From positions 248,001 to 312,000 of the forward strand of contig JAALGY010000063.1 of NCBI GenBank assembly GCA_032358165.1: a DNA stretch of 64,000 bases. The letters are read 5' to 3'. A program made the translations under genes and the position numbers. The notes below the pieces were generated by a model that was given only the letters and a program-made list of their open reading frames with translations, did no database searches and was not told where the DNA came from. This stretch comes from Diplosphaera chodatii. Taxonomy: Eukaryota > Chlorophyta > Trebouxiophyceae > Prasiolales > Stichococcaceae. Below, piece by piece: positions 32,170 through 45,600 of this stretch. Within the stretch, counting starts at the first letter, position 1. Each line of letters starts with the position of its first letter.

Positions 32170-35100
32170 CTAGTTGACCAGCTTCACTTTGCGCTTCTTC
32201 AGCTTCATAGCCTCAGCCTTGTGTGTGTTATCAGTGCCGCCACCCTGAGCCACTGCCCTGCCCGCTTTGCGCTTGAGCGAGGCCACCATTGCTTGCAGCG
32301 GCACCTTTCCAGCTGTAAGGCAGGGCACCGTCATATCTTGCTTCTGTCAGACGTCACAGCGCCGATCGCCCTCGAAAATGCACACTGGCGGACATGTAGG
32401 AACGATGCACAGGTTGCACCTGAGTCGGGGCCTGCTGAGGCTGGCTGCTTTGAAAGACGCGGCTGTGCCTGCTTCGCGCCGGCTTGCCGCTGCGAGCGCG
32501 CCTCAGCCCGCCTTTGCTGGATCGCCGCAACAGACTCGCTGGCCTGCAGTTGGCGGTCAATCATAAGTTTTGCGGTTCGACGCCTGCCGCCAGCTGCATA
32601 CAGATGCACCCAGCTCGCACAGCTCCGTCTGACCAAGTGGACGTCCGTGCCTTGAAGCGCGGGTCTGTGGGGTCCAGTGCAAAGTCGTCTGCAGTGTACA
32701 GCTGCGCAAAGCGCGGGTCGCCCAAGTCCACCTGGTGGGCGGCAGCCAGCCCTGCAGGCACAGCCAGTACCACCATGCACAGGGGAATGGTGCGATGCCT
32801 GTCATCAGACATGGGCCTTGCAGATGGCACTCGCAGGACCCGGACTGTTGCGGTCACGCCGGTGGTAGGCTGTGTCGTGCGCAGTGGGCATCAAGGCAGG
32901 CGGCGCACCGAGGTCTTCATCATCGCTGCCCGCCTCTCGGTCGCGCCGCTTTCGGGCCTTGGCCAGCCGTGCGCGCTCCTTCTTGCTCAGCTTGGCTGCT
33001 GGCTTCGCCTCGCCTGCAGAGGTGCCAGGCATCGAGGTCACAGGAGGCAGCCAAGTGGCACGACTGTAATGTATCATCAAGGATGGTGATGACGACTGCT
33101 GCGCGATGTGTGGCCGTGCTCCGCTTGACTTGCCCGGCTGGGTGCCAGTAGCCGCTGCACCAGCAGGTCGCCGCAGCTGGCCCTCGTCCATCATCAGCAG
33201 CTGCAGCTCTGCCACCCGGCGCGCCTCTGCTTGCTGCTCCGCTGCATCGGCCGCCTGCACAGTGACACACAGACATTGACAGCCGGACAAAGTGCCAAGC
33301 CACATGTGAAGCACACGCTCTCAACTGCATCATCAGGGATGCGATAGCATTCAACCGCATGACAACAGCAAGCTGACCTTCTGTGCAGCCTTCTCGGCCT
33401 TTCGAGTTGCTTTGCTGCTGGCCTTGTCACCCTTGGCGCCTGCCGCCTCAGGCAGGGCAGCTGGCTGCTCCCCGCCGTCGTCCTGCAGTGCCATGAAGGC
33501 GTGTCGCATCAGTAGGACACGCTGCAGAAGGCAGCAAGGCAAGCAGTCGTACGATAGCAAAGCTCCCTATTGCCATGGCGCTGCAAGTTTGGCTGCACCC
33601 ACCTGGAAGAAGGGGTCATTGAAGGGATCGTCATCGTACTCGAAGAAGGGGTCGGCAGTGCCGTGGGCCACACCCTCGCCTTCGCTGACATCCGGCTCGC
33701 TGACCTCCTCGCTGTCTAATCCGTGGCGTCGCCCCTGTGCCTTGGCCGCCGCCCGCTTCTCCCTGTTGGGGCACACAGCTCCGCATCAGCATGCAGAGCA
33801 TCACCCTCCACCAGAACCTGGCTGCTCTTAGTCAGCACAGTCGAATACTGCCTTGGCGAACCTTGATACCCTGCCGTGTGACGTTGTACTCTTCGGCATG
33901 TGCAGTGAAATGTGATATATACGTCTGCATGAGGCACAGCACCGACCTGCGGCGGCGCTCGTAGGCCTCCCACACGGTGTCCTTCTTGCGCAGCTCGCGC
34001 TCCTGCTTCCTGGACAGCAGCCGCTGGCCCAGCTCCTCCAGGCCACCGCCGAATGTGAGCTCCATCTCCATGTTTCGGTCACCCCTGGGCCGCTGGCCCC
34101 CCTCGCCAGCATCCTGCATATCATGAGCGCCCTCTGTCTGTGTGCAGTGGTGGTGAGTGCACCTCATGAGCTTCAGTGCGACCGAGCTCTGCATCAGGCA
34201 TTGCGCAGCATGTGTGCAGGGGTCAAGCCACCTGAGAGCCTTCCGAGTCGCTTGGAGCAGCCGCTCCCCAGCCCTTGCCTCCTTTGCGGCTGTCAGCGCC
34301 AGCGCCAGCGCCAGCGCTGACGCCAGCCAGCAAGGCACGGTAGTTTGCCTGCGCCGCCTCATCAGGCTCACTGTCCTCACTCTCTGACGCCAGGTATGCC
34401 TGCAAAACATGACGACGCGGATTGACAACACAGTCATATAAGTGGTGATGATGAAACTGCTTGACATACACAGTCCATTTGGCACTCCCTACCGTCACCA
34501 TAGGCTGCAGGATGCATGCCAAGTGTCTGAAAGGCTATTGTAGGCCGTCAACCTGTAAACCACACAGGTGCACCTTGAAGTCATCATCTCGGAGCTCGTC
34601 CTTGGTGACGCGCTTTGCTAGCGTGCGCTTGCGCGCGTCATCGTCCTTGTCCCAGGTCAGCTTTACGTTGGTGTGCTGCAGCGCCAGTGTCGCAAATGCA
34701 GGCGGCGCGACATAGTCCTCTGGCACTGATGTCGCCACATCCCGCACCTTGCGGCCTTCAAAGCTCTGTGTCAAGCAAGTGCCCATCTCAGCAGGTGTAA
34801 GCTTGCAATGAGTGGAACTGAGCACATGCATGCTGTGCAGCACAAGCTGGAGACCCACCAGGGGTGCCGTGCAATTGAATGTGCCAAGTGGTACTGTGGT
34901 GGAACACATGCATATGCAGTCACATCATCCCACCTGCTCATCAGGCACGAAGCGCAGGTCGAATTTGCAGGACGACAGCTGGAACTCCAAGCCATCGCAC
35001 TCAGTGTACACCCGGGTCGCAGTCTTGATGCTGTCGAACTCGACAATTGCATAGTAGAAGCGCAATCGGGAGCGCTCGTACAGGCGCAGCTGCGCTTGGT

Positions 35101-37461
35101 CCACCTGCACAGGCATGGTGCATGTTGCGCATGCCACTTTGCACATCATGCTGACCAGGCTTGGGCATCTGGCCATGCACCAGTCATCGGCTGTGTGAGC
35201 TGTGGTCCGTGCACTCGCCACATCCTGTGCATGCCGACAGTGGGTGATGATGCAGGGCAATTCAGGTGCAATACCTCGTCCGTGACATCAGCATCTTCAT
35301 CCGAGCTGTCAGCCGCTGCATCTGACTCAGACTCGCCAGATGGGTCCTCCCCGTCGGAGGCGCTGTCTGGGCCGTGCTCCGACTGCTGCTCGTCCTGCAG
35401 AAAAGCAAGAAGCAGGTATACAGATGGGCGAGCAGATGTCTCTGTTGATGCCTCTAGTGCATGAACGTGGCGCATGAGCGTAACAGAATGCCTCGTTCAC
35501 CTGGCTGTCTGTCTCAGGATCGCTGCCATCGGAGGCTTCCTCGTCACTGTCTGCCTGGTCCTCAGCGTGACTATTGGCACGGTCATTCGCTGCAAGCCGT
35601 CGGGTGGACCCCTGCTTTGCTGGTCTGCTGTGCCCGTTCTCCAGCGCCTTGTACATGCCCTGCCGCACACAGTATGCAAGCTCACAGCCAGACACGCAAA
35701 TCATATGGTGTTCAGGCCTATGATGGTGCCAAGCAGATGTTGCAGAGCGTAGTCCAGTACGGTGGCATGCGGGTGACGGGTGGGTTCGTGGTTGCTATGC
35801 ACCTGCGGGCCATGAGCAGCCTCCTCTTGCATGCGCTGCAGCCCGTAGTCCGAGGGGTACACCGTCACTGACTTGATGTTGCCATCCGCCGGCAGGAAGG
35901 ATCGCAACGCAGCGTAGATGTCCACCGCCCGGACGTGGTCCCAATCCAGGTCCACCGCCGCCAACCGCCGTGACTCCGTGCCTGTGTGCGCCACGAACAC
36001 CAGCTTCAGATACAACTGTGCAGGTGCCTGCCATCTGGCCACACCCACTATTGGATGAGTGGCGGCCGCAATTGCGCTGGCTGATCATGAGGTAGCAGCA
36101 GGGAAGGCTGCCGTGACACCCTCCAAGACACTGATGAGCTCTGAAGGCAGAAATGCTGCGACATCAGACGCAGGCTCCTCATGTGAGATAGCGATCTCCC
36201 CACGATGTGCAGTCTTGTCTGACCAGCACTACATTCTAGGAGTCTGTGCCACAGTTTCAACTCATATAGCGCACCATCTGGTATCCGCTCAGCTGGGTTT
36301 GCGGCCAGCGCACCAACACCCCACTGCGCCTGCGCTGCTGCTAGATCGAGGCTGTCGTCGGCCTCCTCTCCCTCCTCTCCCTCATCGCTGCTGCCCTCCC
36401 CGCCGCTGCTGCTGTCCGACGGCTGCCCCACGCCCCTGTCCAGGCAACCGGCGCAGCTGGTGTGACCACAGCTTGAAAGACCATCAGCGTGAAGACACCT
36501 CACGCCCTTCTGGCGGTCGACTAGCTGATGCATGAGATACCTGATATACGCCCAGCGCTTCTCTGCTGCTGTGGCCTCGTCATCGTCAGCCTCGTCTGCA
36601 CTGCCGCTGCTGGCTCGAACAGTACCGGCGCCTTTAGGTCCTGAAGACGTACGCTTGCGATGGTTAGGACTGGTGGCACAGGTGCAACACAGCCGCTATA
36701 CAGCCATGCATGTGTTCCGGGCCGAAACAGGTGTACCGAGCAGCAGCACCTGGTACAGGCGTCTGTTTTCCAGGCTTGTGGCGCTGCTTCTTCACTTGCT
36801 GCAATGCCACCGGCGCTGCATCACGTTCGGCCTCCTGCTCCTGCCCCTGATGCGTTCAGAAAGTACATTCATGCATGTTTTGTGTGCACAAGCACTGGCT
36901 CGTGCATGCGGCGCCCCATCAGGAGTCTGGTATGAAAGCTCCAACAAGGCACCAACAGCACCTCGCCCTGAAGGCGATAGTACTTGCGCATGTCCTCCTT
37001 GTGCTTGGTGCGCTTGACCTGCAGGTGGGGTGCGCACCCGCTCAAGCAGGGTGGGACCTCTATATGCCGGGGCACTGGCCTGAGCACCTCGAAGGGCGCT
37101 GTGCCTACCTTCCGGCCGCGCTTGTCCACTGTCCGGCCCGACCCGAAGTCGGGGTCATTGAACATGCCTGCGTCCCGGAAAATCGGCTTTGCCGAGTGCC
37201 AGCAACGTATGCACCTTCGAAGGTAGTGCTGCAGCGGATTGGCTTGCCACAGAAATGCAAGTGTAGCAACATGCTCCTCTCACCTGCAAAGCGCTCATCG
37301 ATTGTGACCGCCTTGCTCGGTGCTGGGAAACGCTCAAAACGAGGGTCCGTTTGCAGCGCTGCAAATCGCGGGTCCACCGAAGCTCTGGGTCTGGCCGGCG
37401 GCTTGGCGGCAGGAGCGTCTCCGCCAGCCGCCACGGCATTGCGCTTGGGGGTTTTCGCCAT
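32170..37461 (-). CDS. ESF1: ESF1 pre-rRNA processing protein
   Basis: Nucleolar protein of the small-subunit processome needed for 18S rRNA maturation. Start at 37461 (MAKTPKRNAVAAGGDAPAA), then the diagnostic DPRFAALQTDPRFERFP, AVTIDERFAG, MFNDPDFGSGRTVDKRGRKV and VKRTKHKEDMRKYYRLQ. Acidic Ser/Glu/Asp blocks follow, then RLAAVDLDWDHVRAVDIYAA, VTVYPSDYGLQRMQEE, RLRFYYAIVEFDSIKTATRV, SCKFDLRFVPDEQ, FEGRKVRDVATSVPEDY and DDDARKRTLAKRVTKDELRD. More acidic and Lys-rich exons lead to the NUC153 motif ADDFALDPTDPRFK (about 32655-32695) and the basic end KLKKRKVKLVN, stop at 32170-32172. About 15 exons over 5.3 kb. An imperfect GCCAGC repeat at 34297-34322 encodes Ala/Gly. TGTAA is 34 bases after the stop. 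Confidence 0.94.
34297..34322. repeat. imperfect hexanucleotide repeat in ESF1 coding exon
   Basis: About four copies of GCCAGC/GCGCCA flanked by inverted GCTGAC/GTCAGC ends; on the coding (minus) strand it gives alternating Ala and Gly (SAGAGAGAD). Confidence 0.6.
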
Positions 37462-38018
37462 GTGTTCGTGCGCGTGTTAAAATGAACACCACAAGCTGTT
37501 TGCTAACAGCAGCGCCTGCTGGGCATTTAGTTAGGCAAGTATGTCTGACGCGCACATGCGCAAGCACATGGTGCAAGCCATGTTGCAAATTCGACCACGT
37601 TGGCTACAGCTGGGCTGCCACAATTGTCTGAACTTGCCACCTTTGCGGGATAAAACGCAAACAGCTTGTGAAATATGCCGGCGACCCGCTCTTCTGGCAT
37701 GGACCTCCGAGACATGATGACTAATCCAACAGCAGGAGTAGCAGAGCTCCCTCAGGTTGCAATGCTACAAACGTCCTTTGCAACACGTAGTATACAAAAG
37801 GTTGGTACGATCTTGTACACAGCTCAGCACACCACGAAAGGTTGTATGTCACAAACACGCATGTCGCAGCGCATCCACACGCAGCACTTGATGCAGATGG
37901 TACCTGGCATAAAACCTAAGCAGTGTGTTGGGCTTCCTGTTGCTGTGGATATCACACCTTAGCACAGTGATCTCGTGAGGTCATGATGGACATGTCTGGG
38001 ATCTGAACAACCGCCGAC
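37462..38018. other. divergent promoter region, ESF1 / presenilin
   Basis: About 560 bases between opposite start codons. A + strand frame at 37675-37962 has no domain and is not called. No clear TATA box. Confidence 0.4.
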
Positions 38019-40510
38019 ATGGGCGCACGCTCGCAGCATGTGCAGCGCAGCATACTAGATGATCTCGGCGAGGAAGTCACCAGCATCCTCACGCCTGTGT
38101 CAATCTGCATGGCGTTGACGGTGATGCTGGTGAAGACGCTCAACCCAACTGGTGCCTCCGATGCACGCTCAGTGTTCATTGCGTCTGCCTTTTACAGCGA
38201 GAAGGTGAGAACAACGGTGTAGGCTGACCTGCAAAGCATGTCAAGGAGGTGATCAGGTTGTTGCGTGGACATCTGGTTGAAGTACACTGCCTGCACAGGA
38301 CACCGATTCGACATCTACAAAGACGTTTGGCGCCCTGATCAATGCCACAATTTTTGTGGCCATCGTTACACTGATGACCTTCCTGCTGGTGTTCCTCTTC
38401 AAGCGAGGGGTGCGTTGGGTGGAGACCCTGCCAGCCCTGCTGCTGTGGCTGCCAGTCCTGCTGCTGTCGTGCTTGAATTTATCGACGCAGATACCCAGTT
38501 TTGTCATAGCCATCACGTCTCCTTTTCGCACGCTGGCTGCAGTACACCGGGTTTATTTACGGGTACATGTGTTTTGCGGGCTTCAGCATCTTCTTCGTGC
38601 TAGCTGGTATCAACCAGAGCGACGAGTCCTTGTGCAGCATTAGCAACAGGCAATGCATAAGGACACTGCGCTCAGCATCTCCCGCTCCCTTGCAGGGATT
38701 CTGTTGTTGCAGCTGCTGGAGAAGTTTGACACTGCAATCGATGCCATCTCCTACCTTTTCCTACTGTACAACTTTGCGGTATGAGGGTGATTCGAGAGGC
38801 GTAAGCCGGCCATGCACACCTGACCATGCAATATTCCCATTGCACAATGCTGTGCTCTGTGCCCACAGGTGGTGGGTGTGCTGGCACTGTTTGTGTGGCC
38901 GGCCCCTATGACCCTGAAGCAGATCTACCTGACCATCACCGGCGTCATCGTAGCATATGTGTTCACATGGACGCCGGAATGGACCACCTGGGCACTGCTC
39001 GTTGCGATGGCCATCTACGACGTGTTTGCTGTGCTCATGCCGGGCGGCCCACTTAAGGTGCGTCTCGGCAGCGGTCGAGAGCACCACCTGCCGCTCCCTA
39101 TTCTGGGCAGCACTGTTTCGTATTTGGCCGCGATGTCAAGGCTGGGTGATCCAGCCTTGTCGCGTCGTGCCGCAGGAGCTGGTGCAGATTGCAGAGGAGC
39201 GGCAGGTGGACATCCCGGCGCTGGTCTACGAAGCCAGGCCGGTGAGCAGTGTTCAAGCACTGTGCGACAGTTTTGCATTTTCAGTCCTGCAGGGCAGCTG
39301 CTGCAGAGTTGGCACGCAGTGGATTCAACGGCTCCAGCCTGGTTGTGCAGGTGAGGCGGGACTCAGCCGAGCACCTGCACGAGGTGGCGTCAGACAGCGC
39401 ATGGGCGCATGCGATGCGTCCCCGCCGCATGCATGATGTCAACACAGGCGGTGGCACAGCAACCGGGCGGCAAGGTATGTTGAGGCATCAGCTGAACGAC
39501 GGGGATGGGCTGGCATGTGACTCTGCGTATATTGGCGACCGAAGCAGCTGGCATTCGCGTGTGTTGCTCTGAACACTCCCCAAATCAGCAGTGACAGCTT
39601 GTCAAGTGAACCCGCACACAGATGCAGGATCAGGTCTCCAGCACGCCACAGCATTGGATGACGACCCCCAGCAAACTCATGGAGAGGTGCGTATGCTATG
39701 CACCTGCTGCTGCGCACATGTGTGTACAGCTGCAAACATATCATCGCATGCAGCGAACCTCCTCTTGCGTGCAGGTCTTGCACATGGAGACAGCAGCGGT
39801 GGGGGGCCAGCAGATGCCCGTGCTGCAATCGCACTCGCCAGTCAGGCCAGGTGCTCTCAAGGGTACACTGCCTATGGAAGGAGAGCGGCTTCACATCTAT
39901 GGCAAGTAGTCACAGGCCATCACCAAATGTCTGCAGGGCGAAGCGCACTACCTCAGCCTCGGGTGCAGGATGCCGCCGGGAATAATGCGCCTCCGCACCA
40001 ACAACAGGTGAAGCGGGGCAGCCAGCGAACAGTACTTTACCACAAAGGGACCAAGGTACAATGATCGATGATGTTCTCATGTATTTGCAGGGACATGACC
40101 ATGCCGATGACTCCTATGACGGAGGCCTGCTGCCAGATGCCATCAAGCTTGGTCTCGGCGACTTCATATTCTACTCTGTGCTAGTTGGCCGCGCTGCCAT
40201 GTTTGACATGCTTACGGCCTACATGGGTGAGGACGCTGCTGAAGCATGCCTTCCCCAGGTTGCACAGTATGTAAATGGTCATGTGATGTGCATCTATCGT
40301 TGTTGTGTGCATCCATGCTCGTGTTGGTGTGCAGCGTACCTGGCCATCGTGGCGGGGCTGGGTATGACGCTGCTGCTGTTGGCGCTGTACCAGAAGGCAC
40401 TGCCTGCGCTGCCAGTGTCCATCAGCTTCGGGGTGGCTTTCTACTTCGCAGCGCGCTTGCTGCTCGAACCCTTTGTGCTGCCACTCAGTACCAGTCTTGT
40501 ATTCTTCTGA
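38019..40510 (+). CDS. PS: presenilin, intramembrane aspartyl protease
   Basis: Catalytic subunit of gamma-secretase, a multi-pass protease of endomembranes. Start at 38019 ([11 protein letters not shown]), then [20 protein letters not shown] (TM1), [20 protein letters not shown] (TM2), [79 protein letters not shown] and the first catalytic site [17 protein letters not shown] (YD at 39015-39020). A hydrophilic, poorly conserved loop follows. The second site is [17 protein letters not shown] (GLGD at 40151-40162), and the PAL motif is in [12 protein letters not shown] near the C-terminus, which ends STSLVFF at 40508-40510. Both catalytic Asp and PAL are present, so it should be active. About ten exons. 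Plants and algae have presenilin, but the local gamma-secretase partners are not in this window. Confidence 0.94.
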
Positions 40511-40547
40511 TCATGCCATGCAACACACGAGGCTCTGCATCGTTTGA

Positions 40548-40552
40548 TTACA
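40548..40552 (-). terminator. TGTAA poly(A) signal, RPN12 gene
   Basis: TTACA on + gives TGTAA on minus, 93 bases after the RPN12 stop, inside the 134-base convergent spacer with presenilin. Confidence 0.35.
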
Positions 40553-40644
40553 GTAGTGTGGGGTGCTGCCAGATATGCTACTCGGTCACAGCCTGACAAC
40601 CGGCAACTCGCGAGGTTATGCTTGCCGAGCATCACAATAACATG

Positions 40645-42221
40645 TCACACAATGCGCTCAAGTTCGCGTGCATATGTCATTGAGTTGCTGATGATCTCGA
40701 GGGCGTCAACGCTGTGCGCTCCTGATGTGTCTGGCGGCTGGAAGAAGACACGGCCTTCTCTGAGATCCCAGCCCCGCTGCATCACATTGAACGACGTCGA
40801 TTTGGAGCCGAATCGAGATAGTTGCATGCATTGACAGGCTCATAGCACGCTGTGTGATGCCGCATAGCAGTGCTTGCACCTCTGCAGCGTAGTGGCACGT
40901 CTCCTGGCTGTTTGGCATCAGCAGCACCCGCTGCGCATCCTCCACCTTGAGGGAGCGGTACGCCCGCTCGCTGCAGCCGGCCACCTCATCCCTGCACGGC
41001 CCCAGCTGTCCGTACCTCAGATACTTCGATTGCACATGTGCGAAGCTCATCACATCGCCGCAGTCACAACAGGAAGCAACCCTGTATCGTCATGCATACA
41101 TCATGACACAGAACGCAGCAGCTGACCTGACTGTAGCGGACAACAGGTCCATGAAGTAGCGGTATGACTCAGCAGGCACAGTGCTGCGCGCTTCCAACAC
41201 CTGCTCCGCAAGTGGTGAAGGCGAGTTATGTTGACCTACGTACATGCTGGACTGGACACGAGTAAGGTATCATCAATCGTTGCGGCCATCAATCCACCAG
41301 GTGCGAGTGTCTCGCACACGATGAGCAGCACCTTGTTGTAGGCGCCCTCCATGAGCCACTGCTCCAGCTGGATGATGTATCGCACGCACTCCTGCTGCTG
41401 CATCTGCAACTCACGGCAGTGTGCAGTCAACATCTAACAGCGGCCAGCAGTGTGTGAGCTGTCAAAGTAAACATACGTACAGCAGGCAACCTCGGCTTTG
41501 GACATCCCAGGAATTTTAGGGCTGTCACCTCTGGTGGAATGACCTCGAGCTCGGTGTGGAACTCGGCGATTCGATTTTGCACGAGCAATCGCAGCAGATT
41601 GAGCCCAGTCAGCACCGCCTCGTTCTGTGACGGCGGCAGCAGCTTCCGTGATTCCATGTAGTGCTGACGCAGCTGCTGGTTGTTGCGCTCGAACGCTGCC
41701 TGGTCATGAGTCTGTACGCTGATCTGGACGGCGAGCTCTAGCACCTCCCCTGTGAGCATGTCGAAAGTGCAGTTGAAATTGCAATGCTGAGTTGCCTGTC
41801 AACCATTGAGGTGCAGTTCAAGTGGGCAGCGCAAATGCAAGGCAGGTGCCCGCTGCAACCCACGTGCGACAGGCAGCAGCTGCTCCTGAGGCACGCCGCT
41901 GGCCCGGCCCTCTGCTAATTGCAACTGCAAACGGGAACACCGACGTCATCGGGCAGTTCTGGAAGCACAAAACCGCATGATGCCACTGCAGCTGCACGCT
42001 GCGACAACACAGGTGCACCTTGACTGCCGGGACCAGCCGAGCGCAGGCATCCCAATCCTTCCTGCTGTACGCCGCCTGCAGTGTCACAGTCGATTCACTG
42101 CGCTGCGAGATGGAACCAGACAGTCACCTGTGCATGTTGTGAAGAGGCACCTTGGCGAGGCTTGAGCAATCATCAGGCAAGCTTGAAGCCGCACCTGCAG
42201 TTGCTGCAAATCGTTTGACAT
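40645..42221 (-). CDS. RPN12: 26S proteasome lid subunit RPN12 (PSMD8)
   Basis: Non-ATPase subunit of the 19S regulatory particle lid, helix repeats plus PCI fold. Exon 1 is only nine codons (42221-42195, MSNDLQQLQ) and joins in phase 0 to RSESTVTLQAAYSRKDWDAC. Then ARLVPAVK, TGEVLELAVQISVQTHDQAA, RQHYMESRKLLPPSQNEAVL, TGLNLLRLLVQNRIAEFHTE, LEVIPPEV, IQLEQWLMEGAYNKVL, DEVAGCSERAYRSLKVEDA, QRVLLMPNSQETCHYA, GWDLREGRVFFQPP and the family C-terminus ALEIISNSMTYARELERIV, stop at 40645. About eight exons. Convergent with presenilin and divergent from the CS/J gene. Confidence 0.94.
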
Positions 42222-42632
42222 TGCAGCGTGATGCTACGCCTCTTGTGTCCGTTGTAAAGTGTGCAGCAGGATAGTCAAGTTGCAACTGTGCGACTTGCAG
42301 TGTGACGCCTTGCCGTCCCGTAGCGATACGTACACGACGATGCAGACTGTTTCAACTCGCAGAGTGGGGCACTGTGCGTCTGTGCCAAGCCCTTACGCAC
42401 TTGCCCATTTTGCACGGGCGCAACCTCGCCCTTGGCAAGTTGCAACAACCTGCCTGGCCCTGGGCGTCTCGAACGCAGCGTGATTGCGCAATGTGCTTGG
42501 TGCCTCGCGCTGATGGGCATTCACAAACGATGATGTAAACCCCGCCCGCCGTGCTGCACATGCACCGTGTGCAGCGGCGCGGCACCGTTGTGCCGTTTGC
42601 TTGTGTCGGCAGGATTGGTTGGGGTTCAAACC
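42222..42632. other. divergent promoter region, RPN12 / CS-J gene
   Basis: About 410 bases between opposite start codons. GC-rich, several GTGCA/TGCAC words, no ORF supported by a domain. Confidence 0.4.
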
Positions 42633-45600
42633 ATGGCACCGCCGGCCGACGAAGCGGTGGGTGTACCGACCTCTGCATGTGTTCGCACTGCTAAAGATGC
42701 TGCTGTGTGCAACTCGGCGGTAACCACGGTCGCCAAGCCTGTGTACTGCGGCTTGCCGGCGCTGCATGGCTGGTGCATGATGCAGATCGTTGATGTCCGT
42801 TGAGATCTCTCTGTAGGTGCCAATGCACAATATGAGGCGAATGGAGGAGAATGGCGTCAGCAAGCTCCAGCTGGAGGTTTCGCTGCCAGGTCTGCTGCTG
42901 CACTGCTGTGTGTGGACCTGCGGTCACTCACTGCTGCTCTGTAAGCCTGCTGGATGCTGATTGATGCCAAAACATCCCTTGTTGCACCAACGCACAGGTG
43001 TGCAGTCGGCAGCAGAGATCAGCTTCATGATCACCGACAGGAGCATCTCAGTGCGAGTGCCTGATCGCTTCCGGCTGGTGCGCAACCTGAAGTTGAACAG
43101 GCTCCCAGCCGGTTCGGTCTCACGCTTGCAGAACATGAACTTCGTTACGTGCCTTTGACGAGTGTCTCCTTCACGCTGTGCAGGAGCTTCCCCTCGGCTT
43201 GCCGGTGACGCAAGAGCCTCAGTCCGTGAAGTTTGTACGGAAGAAGGCAATGCTGCGGGTGAACAGCGACATATCCATTTGGATGTGCAGGAGTGGTTCG
43301 TGAGAGAAGCGTGGCCCATGAAATCGAACGGCACGGAGTGATGTAGTTGGCATACACATGTGTTTGCTGCAGGCCATCCTGCATTTGGAGGACACATGCA
43401 GTGCGGCGCAGCCATCGCAGGGTTTTGATGCCAGCAGCCAGCAGGAGAATGAGCCGCCCACTCTTCACACATGCGGCAGCGGCGCTGGCACTGGCAGCAG
43501 CGCTCAGAGGCAGAGTCCACAGCCATTGCCAGCCCAGTCTGCTGCAGAGGCAGCTTCCAGCGGGCTGGAAGACCTCCAGTCTCCTGCCACCGCACAGCAG
43601 CAAGAGCAGCAGCCGCACTGCACTTCGGCAGCTGTCGCCCAAGACGCTGCAGCACAGCCGCGCGTGACTGCCGGAGTGAATGGGCATGCGGACGAGCAGC
43701 GGGGTGGTGCTGTCGAAGCGCAGGCCGCGCCGCCCATGGACGCCTCAAACGTTACAGCAGGCAGCCCTGGCATGCCACAGCAAATGTCAGTGCCGGCAGC
43801 GCCCCCACTGCAGAGGCCGAGCGGCATGAGGCGCGGTTTCTTCGGCGCGAGCAAGCCCAACCCCAAGCAGACAGCCAGCAGCAGTGGTGGCGATGATGAC
43901 GTTGGCACCGGCAGTGGCACCAGCGCAACAGCACAAGGCGCCGCAGTTGGCGATGGCAGCACCGTCCGCTCGGCAGTTGAGCATCAAGTGCAGCAGCAGG
44001 AGGCAGTACAGCAGCAGTGCAGCAGCGACAGCAAAGGCGGCAGCGGCAGCGGCAGCTGTGTTGTGGGTTCGGATGCAGAGGCAGAAGCGCCGTCGACCCC
44101 CCGGCCGGCCACCCCGCAGGCACCCCAGCGTCTGGAGGAGGACATCTATGAGGCCGCCAAGGTGTGCCAGCAGACAGAAGCTCCTGGCCATCACACGTTG
44201 ATTTGCCCAGAACATTGCCCAGAACATCACCAAGCACTCAGATGAGGTGTATCTTCGGCAGGTCCGCCAGAACCAGGAGGCTGCAGCTGCATGCGCAACC
44301 CGTGCAAAGGAGCTGCTGTCGACTGGGGACCTGGCGAGCACAAAGCGCTCAGTGCGCTTCCTGTGCCCCTGCTCATATCCATTGCGCAGCTGTCATCTCG
44401 CAAGGACCAGGGTGACACTTGGATTAATGCATGCTGAGCGCACCCCATGGGTTGAGGGCAGACCTTGTCTGACTCCTGCTGACGTGTGCAACATGCGCAC
44501 TGCTCAGATCCTGCTGCTGGAGAAGGCGGTGCGCCTGGCGCCTGGCCTGGGCCACGAGGCCGTGTTGGACCGCGCACTGGATGCCGCGGATCGGCTACGC
44601 GGCCAGTCACCAGCTGCGCCCAGCTCCCAGGCGCACTCTTCGCCGCTGCCTCGCGTGCCTGGCGGCGCAGCTGGCGGCGCCCCGCAGACGCCGCCCGCCA
44701 GCTCCGCAGCGGACATCAACAGCTCCAGTGGCGGCAAGTTTGATACGCCGTCCGACAGCCCCCATGCTACGGCAGGGAGTGCTGCCTGGGGACAGCCGCC
44801 GTCGCCCACCGCGTCTACGTCCAGCCGCTACTCTGATGGCGGACAGTCAGCAGGCATGCCGGGCGTGTTGGATTTTGAGAAAAATGTCGATGATTGTGAG
44901 GTGCATGTTGCTGTCAGGTCATCGTGAGGGCATCGGAGCTTACCCTGTGAGTGCTTTGTCTGCAGGCACCACGCCAAAGGGGCAGGAGGCTGATGAGCAG
45001 CAGGAGCGCCAGTGGGGACCTGGGATGCGGTGGGGCCAGGGTCCGGGGGACCAGCCGCAGCGTGAACCCATCCGATGGTGGTGGACCCTCAATGCAACAG
45101 GTCACTAGTCTGGATGAGTAGTGTGCAGCAAGTAGGCTGTACGCTGCCTGTATTGCATGGTTGAGCCCATCTCAACATTTCTGACGAAGCTGGCACGGTT
45201 GTTCTGCAGAGCTGTCTGCGCTGGAGCCCTGGAAGCGCTATGTTGCAATGGGCGTCTTGGTGCTCATCTACCTTGGTCTGGTCGCAAAGCATCTGGCCTG
45301 GTGGGCAGGCGCCTATGCGCTGCAGATGTTCGAGAGCCTGGGCATGGTTGTGCCTTTCCGCTTTTTCGGCGGCAAGCGCCGCGGCCGCTGGCTGCAGGTG
45401 CATTTGGCCACGTGTCACCATTGCCTGGGCTGCCCTGCAACTCGGCTTGGGAGTGTCGAGGAACCTGGCACGGCATCAAGCGATGTCTTTACGACTTTGT
45501 GAAGGTTGCATCCCCTGACGGTGCGTCACGGCCTGCAGGATACGCTGATTGTGGGCGGGCCTGCGGCGTGGGGTGTGCGCAGTGTGGCATTCGCAGTTTA

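Noticed and set aside
37675..37962. 95-codon + frame upstream of presenilin
   Set aside because: Not homologous to any presenilin N-terminus; the conserved start lies at 38019.
43504..44341. Cys/Ala/Leu-rich minus-strand frames over the Gln-rich exon
   Set aside because: Mirror frames of CAG/GCA-rich coding DNA; no motif and no splice logic.
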